Assembly: GCA_002794785.1 (NCBI GenBank) | Contig: NBBA01000002.1 | Span: forward strand, 868,001-932,000 | Reading direction: 5' to 3' | Origin: Coniferiporia sulphurascens | Taxonomy: Eukaryota; Basidiomycota; Agaricomycetes; Hymenochaetales; Hymenochaetaceae | DNA: 64,000 nucleotides | In this document: piece by piece, positions 24,121 to 34,001 of the stretch | Layout: every line of letters begins with the position of its first letter | Numbering within the stretch: position 1 is the first letter of the stretch | Translations under genes and position numbers: made by a program | Notes under the pieces: generated by a model | What the model was told of the DNA's origin: nothing | What the model saw: the letters and a program-made list of their open reading frames with translations, nothing else | Databases searched by the model: none

Positions 24121-25498
24121 AGTGAAAAGGTGTGCATGTCATCCCATGCACTCTCTTCTGCTGACAAGATGGCGTCCTTGAGTTTCCTTCAGCAGCCAGC
24201 ACTGCCTGACATCGTCACCGAATCCTTTGGTTTGGGTGTGCACTGACCAGTAACCTTTGTATCACGCATCTCCACCAATGTGCACGGCCTGTTTCACCCC
24301 ATCCTTCACTGGTGTTTCGACCAGGCGTATGAGGGAAAGAAGCTACAAGCGACTCCGCACTTTGGCTAGATGCTGGTGCACTGATGTCCCTTAAACCCAA
24401 CGTTTTCTGGTCTCAATGACACTGACACCGTTTCGTACGCGGTGCATGCACACCGGGTAGGCCGTAATGTGCTTCTCGAAGCCTAGTTGTGTGAACCCGC
24501 AAGCAGCACGCATACCGGCCTTAAGGACTACCTGACAAGCCCATGTGATAACATAGGTAGTGAAGAAGGTCGGTCCGAAGAAAAGTAGAAGTGTATTTGG
24601 TATGCTCGTCTCGGTCTCCTGTGCTGACCTGTGAGCAAAACCATAAAGATGACACACAGTCGTGCCTCACGCATTCAATGCCAAAGCAAGTCGATATCGT
24701 GGTGGATAACGGCACTGTCATTCGCTTTTGCTTCAGTGCACACGAAACTAGAGCCACAAGGAACCATGGCAGGGCAACTGATGACATACTGTGAAGGGGA
24801 TGATAGCAGGTGGGTGGGGTGTACTTGTAGGCCTTGTCAGAGCTTGTCTGGTATGCTGAATTGTTTGTGGATAAATTCAGCTGATCATTTCACTTCTTCC
24901 TCCACTTTCACTTCCACCTCATCTTCTGGTCCTGTGTCCTATCCGGATCTAATGAACGACTCTGTTGAATACGACACTAATGCACTCTGTTTTCTCCGCA
25001 GCGGTGGGTCATCTGGGTGGCAAGGAAGCACTGGTGCGTCGTGTTGTGAGCTTTCCTTGCCAGGAAATATGAGTATACTTATTCGTTCACGCAGATGCAT
25101 CATGGAGATGTACCTCCTATTGACCCAGCGCACGGTCTTCATTACACCCAGCCTACCTCAAACACTTCTTCACTGGCAATACTGCCTGGTTCTACAGGAC
25201 CTACCACTGATATACACCAACTCTTACATTGTAAGAAGCGCATTTCTCGCATGAAGCAGGGTTCAGTCTACTTGTATGCAAAGGCCGGGTGTCTGGTATG
25301 TTGCAAAGAGGTAAGCACTGTGTCACTTACGGCTCCTCTTAACACTTTGTTAGGTGATTGTATTTTAATGAGTAGTGGATGAAGAGCATGATTGACCAAA
25401 ATACCGAATGACAGAACAGTGTATGGGCTCAAAGTGAGTGACAATGCTCATCTTCATGCAACGCTTGCGGTAAAGTAGAGTCTGCTCATTGTACAGTA
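24100..25498 (+). pseudogene. Dipeptidyl aminopeptidase remnant 1 (5' part)
   Basis: Decayed copy of the DPP gene at 8458-11983, in the same order. Blocks corresponding to the propeller region are at about 24310-24480; the blocks around GAGGCGAGTTTCTCGC and AAGGTCAGCGACAACGC align at about 25240-25270 and 25430-25490. Stops and frameshifts are abundant. At 25498 the homology is cut by the TIR element and resumes at 30306 (GTATAT-CTGACCATC against the intact gene's GTATATTCGACGATC). Confidence 0.75.
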
Positions 25499-26024
25499 CA
25501 GTGACTCAAAAAACTGTTGCAATGTTTTATGAGTCTGGAGTAAACAGCCTATATCTCAACAACTGGGGCACGTAAATAAAACATAAAATTACTCCTTGAA
25601 AGCCCTATATCTCAGCTTTCCAGTGATATATAATATGCAGCATAAATCGAAGAAATGGGGTAGCTATGGACTGCTCAATCGGGACATAGCATTGCAACAG
25701 TTTTTTGGCCTGCAGAAATGAAACATTAGAATACTCTACGCCTCCATTTTTTCATAAACAACTCTCTTGGAAACAAATGCCAAATGGAACGGTAGGCCAT
25801 ATGCATAGTTTGGAGTACTTTCCATGGGCAGAAGCCATCTTCATAAAAATTAAATCCCATTCTGCTGTGTGAAAAATGCACATCCTCATCTTTCTCAACA
25901 CTGGACAATCCCCCCTCAAGATTGCATTGTTTACTGGTGTAATACATAGTATTATATCCAGGGCTTACTCTTTGAGTGTCACTGACCTTAAAAATGCCAC
26001 TGGCAGTTGACCATCAAGGGTGTT
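25499..26024 (+). repeat. Left terminal inverted repeat
   Basis: About 526 bp matching the reverse complement of 29784-30305. The inner limit is near CATCAAGGGTGTTA. Confidence 0.9.
25726..25947 (-). CDS. 73-codon ORF in left TIR (unknown)
   Basis: Uninterrupted frame MYYTSKQCNLEGG...KKWRRRVF, identical in the right TIR and differing by only two visible residues in the copy at 41177-41398. It reads toward the end of the element. I do not recognise it. It may be part of a longer spliced frame, since the stretch just upstream is also open (SGIFKVSDTQRVSPGYNT). Confidence 0.35.
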   Translation of the reverse strand: MYYTSKQCNLEGGLSSVEKDEDVHFSHSRMGFNFYEDGFCPWKVLQTMHMAYRSIWHLFPRELFMKKWRRRVF

Positions 26025-26208
26025 ACCTGCAAAAGTTCAATACCACCACCACTTTAAAGTATACAAGGCTATCCTGGAGTTTTTCTTCACTAACCTCACT
26101 GCAGAGCTTCCCATACATCCTACCAACATCCTTGCAAATAGCTCCAGTCCATTCCCACAACATGAAGCCCTGTACCATGGCTGATCTGCCTCCAATTGTT
26201 AGGACCAA
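26025..26208 (-). pseudogene. Tc1/mariner transposase remnant
   Basis: The minus-strand frame reads IGGRSAMVQGFMLWEWTGA, then DVGRMYGKLC..SEEKLQDSL. This matches the region after the first catalytic Asp in fungal Tc1 transposases (GGGSxMVWGCM.W.GVG, then IDGRMD..LY..IL). The upstream part is cut off by the LTR-like insertion at 26197, so only about 55 residues remain. It supports classing the long-TIR element with Tc1/mariner. The copy at 40950-41587 keeps the same piece, truncated. Confidence 0.6.
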
Positions 26209-26469
26209 GGGTAACTGTGGTTAGCCGATGGAACAAGTAGTCAAGATAGAGATGAGGCATGTGATTGAGTCAAGAATAAGTTGGTAGATGTTGGTACTTC
26301 ACTCAGGAGAAGTCTGAGAGAATTGAGAAGGTGAATTAAACTGAGGATCTAGGCTGGCCTAGGCCCTCCTTATATACATGAAGAAGAAGCTCTGCTTGAA
26401 TGTACTCCACAGCGGACACTCCACAAGGCTCTGCAGTTGGAGCTATGACGCCTCACAGCATCGTCATAG

Positions 26470-27945
26470 TGTTAGGACCAAGGGTAACCGTGGTTAGCCG
26501 ATGGAACAAGTAGTCGAGATAGAGTTGAGGTGTGTGATTGAGTCAAGAATAAGTTGGTAGATGTTGGTACTTCACTCAGGAGAAGTCTGAGAGAATTGAG
26601 AAGGTGAATTAAACTGGGGGTCTAGGCTGGTCTAGGCCCTCCTTATATACATGAAGAAGAAGCTCTGCTTGAAAGCGGATGCTCCACAAGGCTCTGCAGT
26701 TGGAGCTATGACGCCTCACAGTGTCGTCATAAGCTCCACTGACTTGGAGCTGCGTACCAGTGCAAATGACCTCATTAGAGGATCATATGAGAAATAACTA
26801 TCTACGATTGGCCGTTGGTGCTCCACTGAGCTCCACTGCATGTCATGCACTCCACTATGCTCCACTAGGCTCCACTGAGCTCATAGGGATGTCATATGGT
26901 ATCATAATGACTTCACCATGACGCTTAGGCTGTGCGCATTGCCCCACTGTTCTGCACGCTACCCTGTAGTCTTATGTGCCAGTGGCTTCTTGTTAAGATG
27001 CTGCCTAACAGCTTGATGATTGGTAAGTCGTTAACTTGTCTTGTTGGCCTCCTGTACTGGTTCCTTCATGTTGTCTTGTTGTATTGGACACTTTGCCATT
27101 TAGAGTTTGTGGCTGGCTTCGGTAAGCGCTTCGGTTCCTGCCGAGTGTGGCTTAATCATGTAATGCGATATCAGCTAAAGGTCCATAGGTGGGTACCTTT
27201 CAGTTGGTGTCCTGTTGTCGATCACATTATCCGGCAGTTTGTTAATGTGGTTTATCCTAGCGATACATTGCATGTATCCTGGAGGTGGCGCCGGGGGTGA
27301 TCCATTTGATAACCATAGTGTTATCACGTAAAGATTAACATTGCCGATCTGTTGATCGGCAGTCGTCAATCCCTTTGCTGATAGATTCTCGAAGAGGGTG
27401 ATTACCTTTGCATGTAATCGGTGAGCGTTAGCTAGGAATGTGTTATCCTGCAACGTCCTGTACAGGAAGGATCCTGAGACCACTTGTAGGTCACATTCCT
27501 TGTCATGTATGTGCAGGTTCACTATTGTCTGGACATGGACATTGTGCAAAAACTCCTGTACATCGAAGATGTACATTTGTATCGTGTGTGTTACCCTGAC
27601 CTCCATGCCATCGCCTATAGGGTCTACAGTGTGATCTGTAGTTACCTGGCAGTTTGTGTACCCTGCCATGTAAAAGCATTTGGTTATTACCGTGTTAAAT
27701 GCTTCCCATGATTGATTGTATGCGGTCCGGCATTGGTGGCAGAGTCTTGACGAGTCAAGAGTCTTTAGCAGTCGCTTGAGCATCGTGATTGGCCTGATGT
27801 TCCCAAGAAGTCCTGGTTTTCTAGTTAGTTCCGTCCCCATGTTGAATGATCGCTGGATAGTCTCCGTGGGAGTCCCTTCCTGTATTGGTAGTTGCTGGTA
27901 TCGTTGTCTAAGCTTGTAAGCAAGCTTATTCATCAATTCCTAACA
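26470..27945 (-). mobile_element. X-type LTR-like unit 2 (1476 bp) with U3 ORF
   Basis: Termini TGTTAGGACC (left) and AATTCCTAACA (right), with a perfect 5-bp duplication CATAG (26465-26469 and 27946-27950). On the minus strand it begins TGTTAGG, carries an intact ORF starting 12 bases inside the unit, then a region rich in GCTCCACT repeats (about 26730-26890), a TATA-like box (CATGTATATAAGG, about 26640) and ends GGTCCTAACA. The TG...CA ends, 5-bp duplication and internal promoter fit a solo LTR with a very long U3. Confidence 0.85.
27175..27933 (-). CDS. LTR-embedded ORF of 252 residues, unknown family
   Basis: An intact frame (ATG 27933-27931, stop 27177-27175) lying in the U3-like part of the LTR unit at 26470-27945. 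Visible blocks: LLKTLDSSRLCHQCRTAY, QSWEAFNTVITKC, AGYTNCQVTTDHTV, EVRVTHTIQMYIF, LSAKGLTTADQQ, PGYMQCIARINHIN and the C-terminal DNRTPTERYPPMDL. The same blocks appear in two diverged copies inside Y-type units (28005-28657 and 41600-42128 plus 42669-42835): QQCKDA..SWKAFNIAC, AGYDNCQI.FDHTTRE, FVAKGNTTVDQRE, PGYNRI..., D(N/D)RTPE(Q/R). This conservation across diverged copies argues that it was a real protein. CxxC and His positions hint at metal binding, but I do not recognise the family. With no room for a promoter before the ATG, expression would have to come from the full-length element transcript or outside sequence. Confidence 0.6.
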   Translation of the reverse strand: MNKLAYKLRQRYQQLPIQEGTPTETIQRSFNMGTELTRKPGLLGNIRPITMLKRLLKTLDSSRLCHQCRTAYNQSWEAFNTVITKCFYMAGYTNCQVTTDHTVDPIGDGMEVRVTHTIQMYIFDVQEFLHNVHVQTIVNLHIHDKECDLQVVSGSFLYRTLQDNTFLANAHRLHAKVITLFENLSAKGLTTADQQIGNVNLYVITLWLSNGSPPAPPPGYMQCIARINHINKLPDNVIDNRTPTERYPPMDL

Positions 27946-28004
27946 CATAGGCCCCACTGAATTGGAGCTGCATACCAGTGCAAATGACCTCATTGTTAGT
28001 AAAT

Positions 28005-28657
28005 TGATGAAAATCATGATTGCCGGATCGACAGATTAGCAAGATCGACATGGAGAGACCCATAAATGTAATAGACACCAAGGGAATGTGTCAGCAATGT
28101 AAAGATGCAAATCTAATTAGCTGGAAGGCATTCAACATAGCATGCGCAACAATAGGCACAAACGCAGGATATGACAACTGTCAAATAGTATTTGATCATA
28201 CAACAAGAGAGGTACCAGTAATGGATTGACAGGAAATCATAATTGAACATAAGGCAACAATGTTCTCTTATCAATATAATAAGTGGATAGTCAACCTTTA
28301 CATAAGGACTAGGATTTGTAATCAGCCACATAATAACGTATGCAGTCAGTGAACCATGATAGCACAAACTGATTACACCAAGAATGCTCAGCAAACAATC
28401 CACAATATCAACAAACAACTATGAGAACAAATGTTTGCATACATGAACACCTTTGTAGCCAAAGGTAACACAACAGTCGATCAAAGAGAACTAGGCATGC
28501 CTCAGATGATGAACATGGACAGAGAGATCCTAATGCATTGGATGAATGATGAACCTTCATATTGAATCATGCCAGGTTACAATAGAATTGTAAACCTTAT
28601 GAATATAGGGCCAGAAGAGCTCTTTATGCTAATGGACAATAGGACACCAGAACAAAC
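28005..28657 (+). pseudogene. Decayed copy of the LTR-embedded ORF (Y-type)
   Basis: Frame pieces CQQCKDANLISWKAFNIAC, NAGYDNCQIVFDHTTREV, TMFSYQYNKW, FVAKGNTTVDQREL and GPEELFMLMDNRTPEQ align with the intact ORF at 27175-27933 but are broken by several stops. The 3' end is split by the solo LTR at 28658. Confidence 0.65.
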
Positions 28658-29084
28658 TGTTACAAATTTCCTTTACTCATCGCCTTTGTCAGCATTAGTC
28701 ATCCTTGCTGACTGATCCACTTTGTACGCTGACTGATCCTAGCCTCATGATCAGTCAGACTCTTCTATTAGTTTCTATCTTCTTCCATGCTGACTGATCC
28801 TTATTGTTTGCTCAGTCAGCCTTCCGCCTTGTTCTATAGCGTTCTATGCATGTATATAAGGACTCGCTTTCAGAGCACTAAGCCTTAAGCTTGTGCTCTT
28901 TGTTCAATAGAGCCTACTTGTTCACTATCTCCTCTGTGGGATATTAAGTCACCAGTCACCAGTTCACCAGCCTACTAGTCCTTGGGGAAACCCTTGCTCA
29001 ATTATTGTCTCATCTCTACCTCGTCTTACTCAGTTGATCCTCATCAATCGCTTATTAAGCCTTACCTAATCAGTAGGCTTAACA
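28658..29084 (+). mobile_element. Z-type solo LTR (427 bp)
   Basis: TGTTACAAATTTCC ... GGCTTAACA with a perfect 5-bp duplication CAAAC (28653-28657 and 29085-29089), nested in the Y-type unit just past the C-terminal part of its ORF. Same family as the LTR of the gypsy copy at 18406-23789. Confidence 0.95.
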
Positions 29085-29783
29085 CAAACCCCTTTCACTG
29101 ATATCATTAATCTATAGGTGGAACAATTCAATCTTAGTCTACAGTAATAAGTAACAAGCCACAACAAGATAAGATTAAGAAGGCTAGCATAAGCGCTGAG
29201 CCACACAAGTATATCTAAGTGTTCGGCTAAAAATAGCTGATGGGAGCATGGTGATCAATTGAAGACATAATTGATGGGAGCCAAGTATAGTGCATTGCAC
29301 AGCAGAACCAATTAGGAAATAAGGAGAAGCATCATAGGTATAGTAGTATCCAAGAATGGTTACCTTAGGTATTATACTGTATGACTCGATGGAAACCCAG
29401 GGAAGGTTCTAGCATAGGATAAAGATAGCATGGTAGGCTGTAGAATGTACCGGAATAGACTGTTGACTCATAGGACAATTAGTAATAGCTAAAGGCATGT
29501 ACAAGTGCATACTAGAATGTTCCTATGACTTATGAATCAAGAGTAGTATGTTGTAGTATCTACCAGAACATAGTAAATAGACTACAACATGTAGGGTATA
29601 AAAGCCCAATGTAAAATTGTGGTAAAAAGCAGTTTAATTCATCTCTTGTCTCTTACCACCATCATCAGCTCTAACACTCTAGCAAAGTGAAGGGTACCAA
29701 GCCTACCCTAAACTAAACTAGTATCATTTGTGTGAATCTGTTATAACTTGTTTCTAACCCTTAATCAGGGAGCGAATCTAACA

Positions 29784-30305
29784 CCCTTGATGGTCAACTG
29801 CCAGTGGCATTTTTAAGGTCAGTGACACTCAAAGAGTAAGCCCTGGATATAATACTATGTATTACACCAGTAAACAATGCAATCTTGAGGGGGGATTGTC
29901 CAGTGTTGAGAAAGATGAGGATGTGCATTTTTCACACAGCAGAATGGGATTTAATTTTTATGAAGATGGCTTCTGCCCATGGAAAGTACTCCAAACTATG
30001 CATATGGCCTACCGTTCCATTTGGCATTTGTTTCCAAGAGAGTTGTTTATGAAAAAATGGAGGCGTAGAGTATTCTAATGTTTCATTTCTGCAGGCCAAA
30101 AAACTGTTGCAATGCTATGTCCCGATTGAGCAGTCCATAGCTACCCCATTTCTTCGATTTATGCTGCATATTATATATCACTGGAAAGCTGAGATATAGG
30201 GCTTTCAAGGAGTAATTTTATGTTTTATTTACGTGCCCCAGTTGTTGAGATATAGGCTGTTTACTCCAGACTCATAAAACATTGCAACAGTTTTTTGAGT
30301 CACTG
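29784..30305 (-). repeat. Right terminal inverted repeat
   Basis: About 522 bp, inverse of 25499-26024, ending GAGTCACTG before the TA duplicate. Confidence 0.9.
29857..30078 (+). CDS. 73-codon ORF in right TIR (unknown)
   Basis: Same 73-residue frame as 25726-25947, identical in translation. Because it lies in both arms, sequence homogenisation of the TIRs could preserve it without selection on a protein. Confidence 0.35.
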   Translation: MYYTSKQCNLEGGLSSVEKDEDVHFSHSRMGFNFYEDGFCPWKVLQTMHMAYRSIWHLFPRELFMKKWRRRVF

Positions 30306-30460
30306 TATATCTGACCATCAAAAACGATGACCTCGATGTGTTCCCTCTGTCTATATGGCCTTTCCATATCCTAATGTTCAGAACATCATCCCATCTAGAG
30401 CTCTAACACGACTTATATTTTCGCACTTAACTTTGATGACTTGGGGTGCATGAGTAAGGG
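30306..30460 (+). pseudogene. Dipeptidyl aminopeptidase remnant 1 (continuation)
   Basis: Continues the DPP remnant cut at 25498. TATATCTGACCATCAAAAACG and then GATGTGTTCCCTCTGTC align with the intact gene at about 10880-10925, and a block CTTAACTTTGATGACTTGGG corresponds to CCAAACTTCGATGACTCGGG at about 11000-11020. Confidence 0.7.
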
Positions 30461-32934
30461 ATTCTTCGGTGGGAATCTTGCTTTGGGCGCCACTTGAGCA
30501 TCGCAACAGAGTTACTGGTACACTTTTTGCGAACCGTGCATCTCTGGAGATGAGATACGGACGCACGTCCCGTACGAGCTGATTAGGTGATGCTAAGCGA
30601 GTTTAGTGGTGGGCATGGCTAAGAAATTGCACACCGTCGGTGGCTTAGTGTGTGTATCATTTGCTTTTCATTTTGTCCTGATTTTTAGTATGGTCCGACA
30701 CGCAGCCCTACGACTTCTCGGTTCAGGTCGGCATAAAAATATTACCAGGCCCAATGTCAGCTCTAATCATCTCCATGCTATGTACATTTTGTCGGTGTAA
30801 GGTGTATACCCCAGCAAGACGAGGCGTGAATTGAATAAGAATATCTTATCAACTATTAATTCGAGTGTGCCCGGCAACTTATTAGCCAGCACGGAGTCAA
30901 GGAGCACCGACGTTCGCAACAGCGGTTTACAGCAGTTACTCTGCAGTACGACCTTCGCCTACGGAAGTGATACATTTCTTCAGGGTCGGACATCATTGAC
31001 ATCGATGTACAGATCATGCAAGTTTGCAATTAGCTATTCTGTTCGTACAGACTTGAGCTTGGGATCTAGCCGTTGAGAAAACGCATACGAGTGAGACATA
31101 CCCTTAGATATATCCTTCAGGTTATTATCATTTGTTTCTTGGACTTTCTCGGAGCGTCGGATTAGCATGATCCATAACATATGGAGCGGTGTCAAAAACG
31201 GGTCAGATCAATGCCATGTTCGTAGGTTTCCCCACACCTCTGCAAGGCCCTCATCATTCCTTCAGGGTACATGAAATGGATTTTCGCAGCAAAAGTGGTG
31301 GGACATTACCGGGATCTATTATATGTGGAATTGGGATGCGCACGTTCGTCCATCGCCGTGCGGAAGCAGATTAAATTCCCCGATAGAACAAATGCCTAGT
31401 TCGAAAGCAACAGTTTTCAGTTCCGAGTCGAGTTTACAAGACAAAAGGTAATTGGGAGAGACCTGGCCGACGCACCCTGAGGCTTATGATCATTCCTTTC
31501 ACTGTCAGGTTGTCCTAAGAGGTACATTATCATAGTCCAGAATCGCCTGGACGATATTATATCAGCGTAAAGCGAGTTATTTCGGACATACCTGTCTATA
31601 TACATACACCCACTCACGATAGAGATCTTGACCCTGAGCACTCTTCGTAAAGAGTACCTCTTATTCCGCTGATTTCGTCATATTATCGATTGGGAGGTAA
31701 TTGTGCTCAATTGAAGGACGCAGAGAGTTGAACGGAAAAATACCTGTGTAATACGCCTACATGTATAACTTTGGCTCTCTCATCTTTACATGATGCTGGA
31801 CACAGCTGTACTAACGGTCGGAGGTGTAGATATTCTTGGTTAGCGCTCTTGTGGAAGTCTTACAATTGATGTCGTCCCCAAAGATAACCAAATGAATCTT
31901 AGGCCGAGCAGAGATAGCTGCGTGACGAGACGGTTTCTCAAAGCGAGCTGATAAATCTTAATCGCCACAAGAAACGTAGAAGTCGTATGACCATCATACA
32001 GAGGCAGGCACTATACCGAGACCAGCTAACATCGGGGTTTCGTCCCTCATTCGCCGAAGCTCTGCGCACATCGGTCTAGTTCATCCCAGTGTTCGCCATC
32101 CGCAGCACTACGTTGCAAGCGTTAGACGTGCATGAAACAGCAACCAGAGCCATTTCAGTGCCAAGCAGAATCGCAAAGATGGCGAATAGGGGGTCGACCG
32201 GCTTTCATGCTGAATATGGCCGACATAACGATTGCACCACCAAGTGGTGCACGCAGCGAGACTAGCTATCACAGATTGTCTCCTCCACCCTTTATCTGTG
32301 ATTCAGCGGTTCCGACGCCCAGAAAGGCTGAAGAAAGAGGAAGTCTTGCCTGAATGGTTGCACGTCTCAGAGAGCCGGAGGACGGTGTGGCTGGTGACGT
32401 TAACCCCACTCATCCGGTGCAGCACACACATGTAAGGACATACTCGCTGCCTCTAACTGGGCCACTCTCGTTTGACGATGGCGTCAATAAGCTGGGAGCT
32501 GCAGGATCGGCCATCCCCAGCTGATGGAAGTATAACTGTTCGACTGGCGTCACAGGCCCAGGATTCACCGCTGTCTAGTGTGCATCATCATGAGTAGCCG
32601 GAGTTCTGAATGATACTCATAGGATGAACTAGCAGCTTCTAACGCGCTGCAAGGGTTTGGTCAAGGAGTCAGACCTGCATAAGACCACGGGCAAGTAACC
32701 GTGCGTGGCGCCTGTAAGAAAAAAAACCCAGACTCAGATCATCATGAACTCGGTAGCGCAGTAAAGCAAGGCATGTCGCAGGCGGAAAACGAGATGAGCA
32801 CAAAGAGCACACAGTGTGAGATTTCTGGTCAAGTGTTGACCCCGTGAATAGCTGAAGCATGCGAATGGGTGCAAGTGGGACAAGGGCCTGTGGGGGCTGT
32901 GGCTGTGACTCGGAGAGCCGAGCATGGTAATTTG
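30461..32934. other. 2.5 kb with no recognised feature
   Basis: Only short open frames on both strands and no motif I recognise. It lies between two DPP remnants and may be further decayed material from the duplication. Confidence 0.4.
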
Positions 32935-33485
32935 GAAAAGGTGTGCTCGTCATCTTTGTGTCCATTTGCTTTGCTGATAAAATGGCGTCATGCTTTCAGT
33001 GCATCCGTCCTTGATGACCCGCTCAACTGACAGCACGGCAACTTGAATGGCCTCTACGTCATCCCAGACGCAATTTGGCTTCCGCGACACACTTCAACGG
33101 TGTTCAGGACCGATGTACGAGGCAGAGAAGCTTTGGCGACTCAGCACCCCCCGCCCTCGATCTCGGAGTTTGTGAGTTCCCTTGGACAACCTCGCTGTCG
33201 ATTCGCACTAAGATGCGCTACCAGAAGCCTAGGTGCTCGGGGCCGTGCATGTATGACTTTAGACGGGTGCACATGGAGACAACAACGATAAAAACTTATG
33301 AAGTTTGCAGCGGCATTGTGTACAGTGTGTGGGTGTCGACATTACTGGCTATTCATGTGGTTATGCATGTGCAGAGATCACTTGTGGTCAGTGCAACTTG
33401 CACAAGCGCCACGCCTCTGAGTCGTCACAGAGCAGCTAATCTGTTTTCAAAATTTGACACTGCTTGTACAACTTGTGGGCAGAAT
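32935..33485 (+). pseudogene. Dipeptidyl aminopeptidase remnant 2
   Basis: Lies upstream of NACHT-WD40 gene B, as the intact DPP lies upstream of gene A. CCTCTACGTCATCCCAGACG (33050-33069) matches the intact gene's CTTTACGTCCTCCCAGACG, and CACTTCAACGGTGTTC matches CGCTTCAATGGTGTTC after a deletion. AAGATGCGCTACCAGAAGCC aligns to GCAATGCGCTATCCGAAGCC, and TTTGCAGCGGCATTGTG to TTCGCAGCGGCATACCC. The frame is lost. Confidence 0.72.
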
Positions 33486-34001
33486 TAGCTCATTGTTTGA
33501 ATTCAGCAGTTCGTGGCGCAAGCGAATGCACTCCGTATCCAAGTATATCGTTTAACCAGTAGATAATCGCGCGAGGGAAACCGAGCGCACATACAACAGG
33601 AAAAATACTACGAAAAATAATTCAAACTCCGACGCTGTCTTCAACACTCATTTATGATGCTACGAGTGTTTCCGCGTAAGAAATCGGTACTTGTAATTAG
33701 TATAGGCTCAGCAAAGAGAGCGCTGACTAGAGACTCAAATGCTTGCATTGCCCCAGAAAGACAGACAAAGAAAATTCAAGTTTGACAGATCTCCAAGTCA
33801 GGCATGCCGAATCATGCCGGACACGGGCCGGCATAACCGGCTCTACTGCCTGGCACGCATTGTGATTCCGTCAGCGATTGACCGATAGCGACTGTGCTCG
33901 CAACTCGCTTTTGACCGATAGCGACTGTGCTCGCAACTCGCTTTTGACCGTCATCGTCGTTTCGCTCACAAGTCGCAAGCAACTGCAATACCATCGTAAA
34001 C
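33486..34001. promoter_or_regulatory. Upstream region of NACHT-WD40 gene B with a 33-bp tandem duplication
   Basis: Two exact or near-exact 33-bp units at 33879-33911 and 33912-33944 (TGACCGATAGCGACTGTGCT...) lie about 60-120 bp before the ATG. Gene A has a single equivalent (about 12216-12250). Otherwise no gene was seen. Confidence 0.6.

Larger units (their letters stand above)
26197..27993 (-). mobile_element. X-type LTR-like unit 1, interrupted and truncated
   Basis: It starts at TGTTAGGACC (26197) and shares about 270 bp with the start of unit 2. It is interrupted at 26470 by unit 2 and continues after it (27946-27993, CATAGGCCCCACTG...) in perfect register with unit 2's own sequence near 26733-26775. 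It is then cut by the Y-type unit at 27994. Confidence 0.8.
27994..29783 (+). mobile_element. Y-type LTR-like unit (interrupted by a solo LTR)
   Basis: Begins TGTTAGTAAATTGATG and ends GCGAATCTAACA. It has a TATA-like box GGGTATAAAAGCCC at about 29590, 190 bp before the end. Without the 427-bp Z-type LTR nested at 28658-29084 plus its 5-bp duplication, the unit is about 1.36 kb. The flanks differ (CTCAT left, CCCTT right), so it lacks a matching target duplication. Confidence 0.8.
25499..30305. mobile_element. Tc1/mariner-type element with long terminal inverted repeats
   Basis: A 4807-bp element with inverted termini CAGTGACTC...GAGTCACTG, flanked by TA on both sides (25497-25498 and 30306-30307). 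It is inserted in the DPP remnant, which continues in register across it. The inverted repeats are about 520 bp and look identical or nearly so. The interior keeps only a short Tc1 transposase remnant (26025-26208); the rest is filled with nested LTR-like units. A second, incomplete copy starts at 40950. Confidence 0.9.

Noticed and set aside
26730..26890. GCTCCACT-rich short repeats as a possible CRISPR-like or satellite array
   Set aside because: Irregular short units inside the U3-like part of an LTR unit in a eukaryote; no spacer structure.
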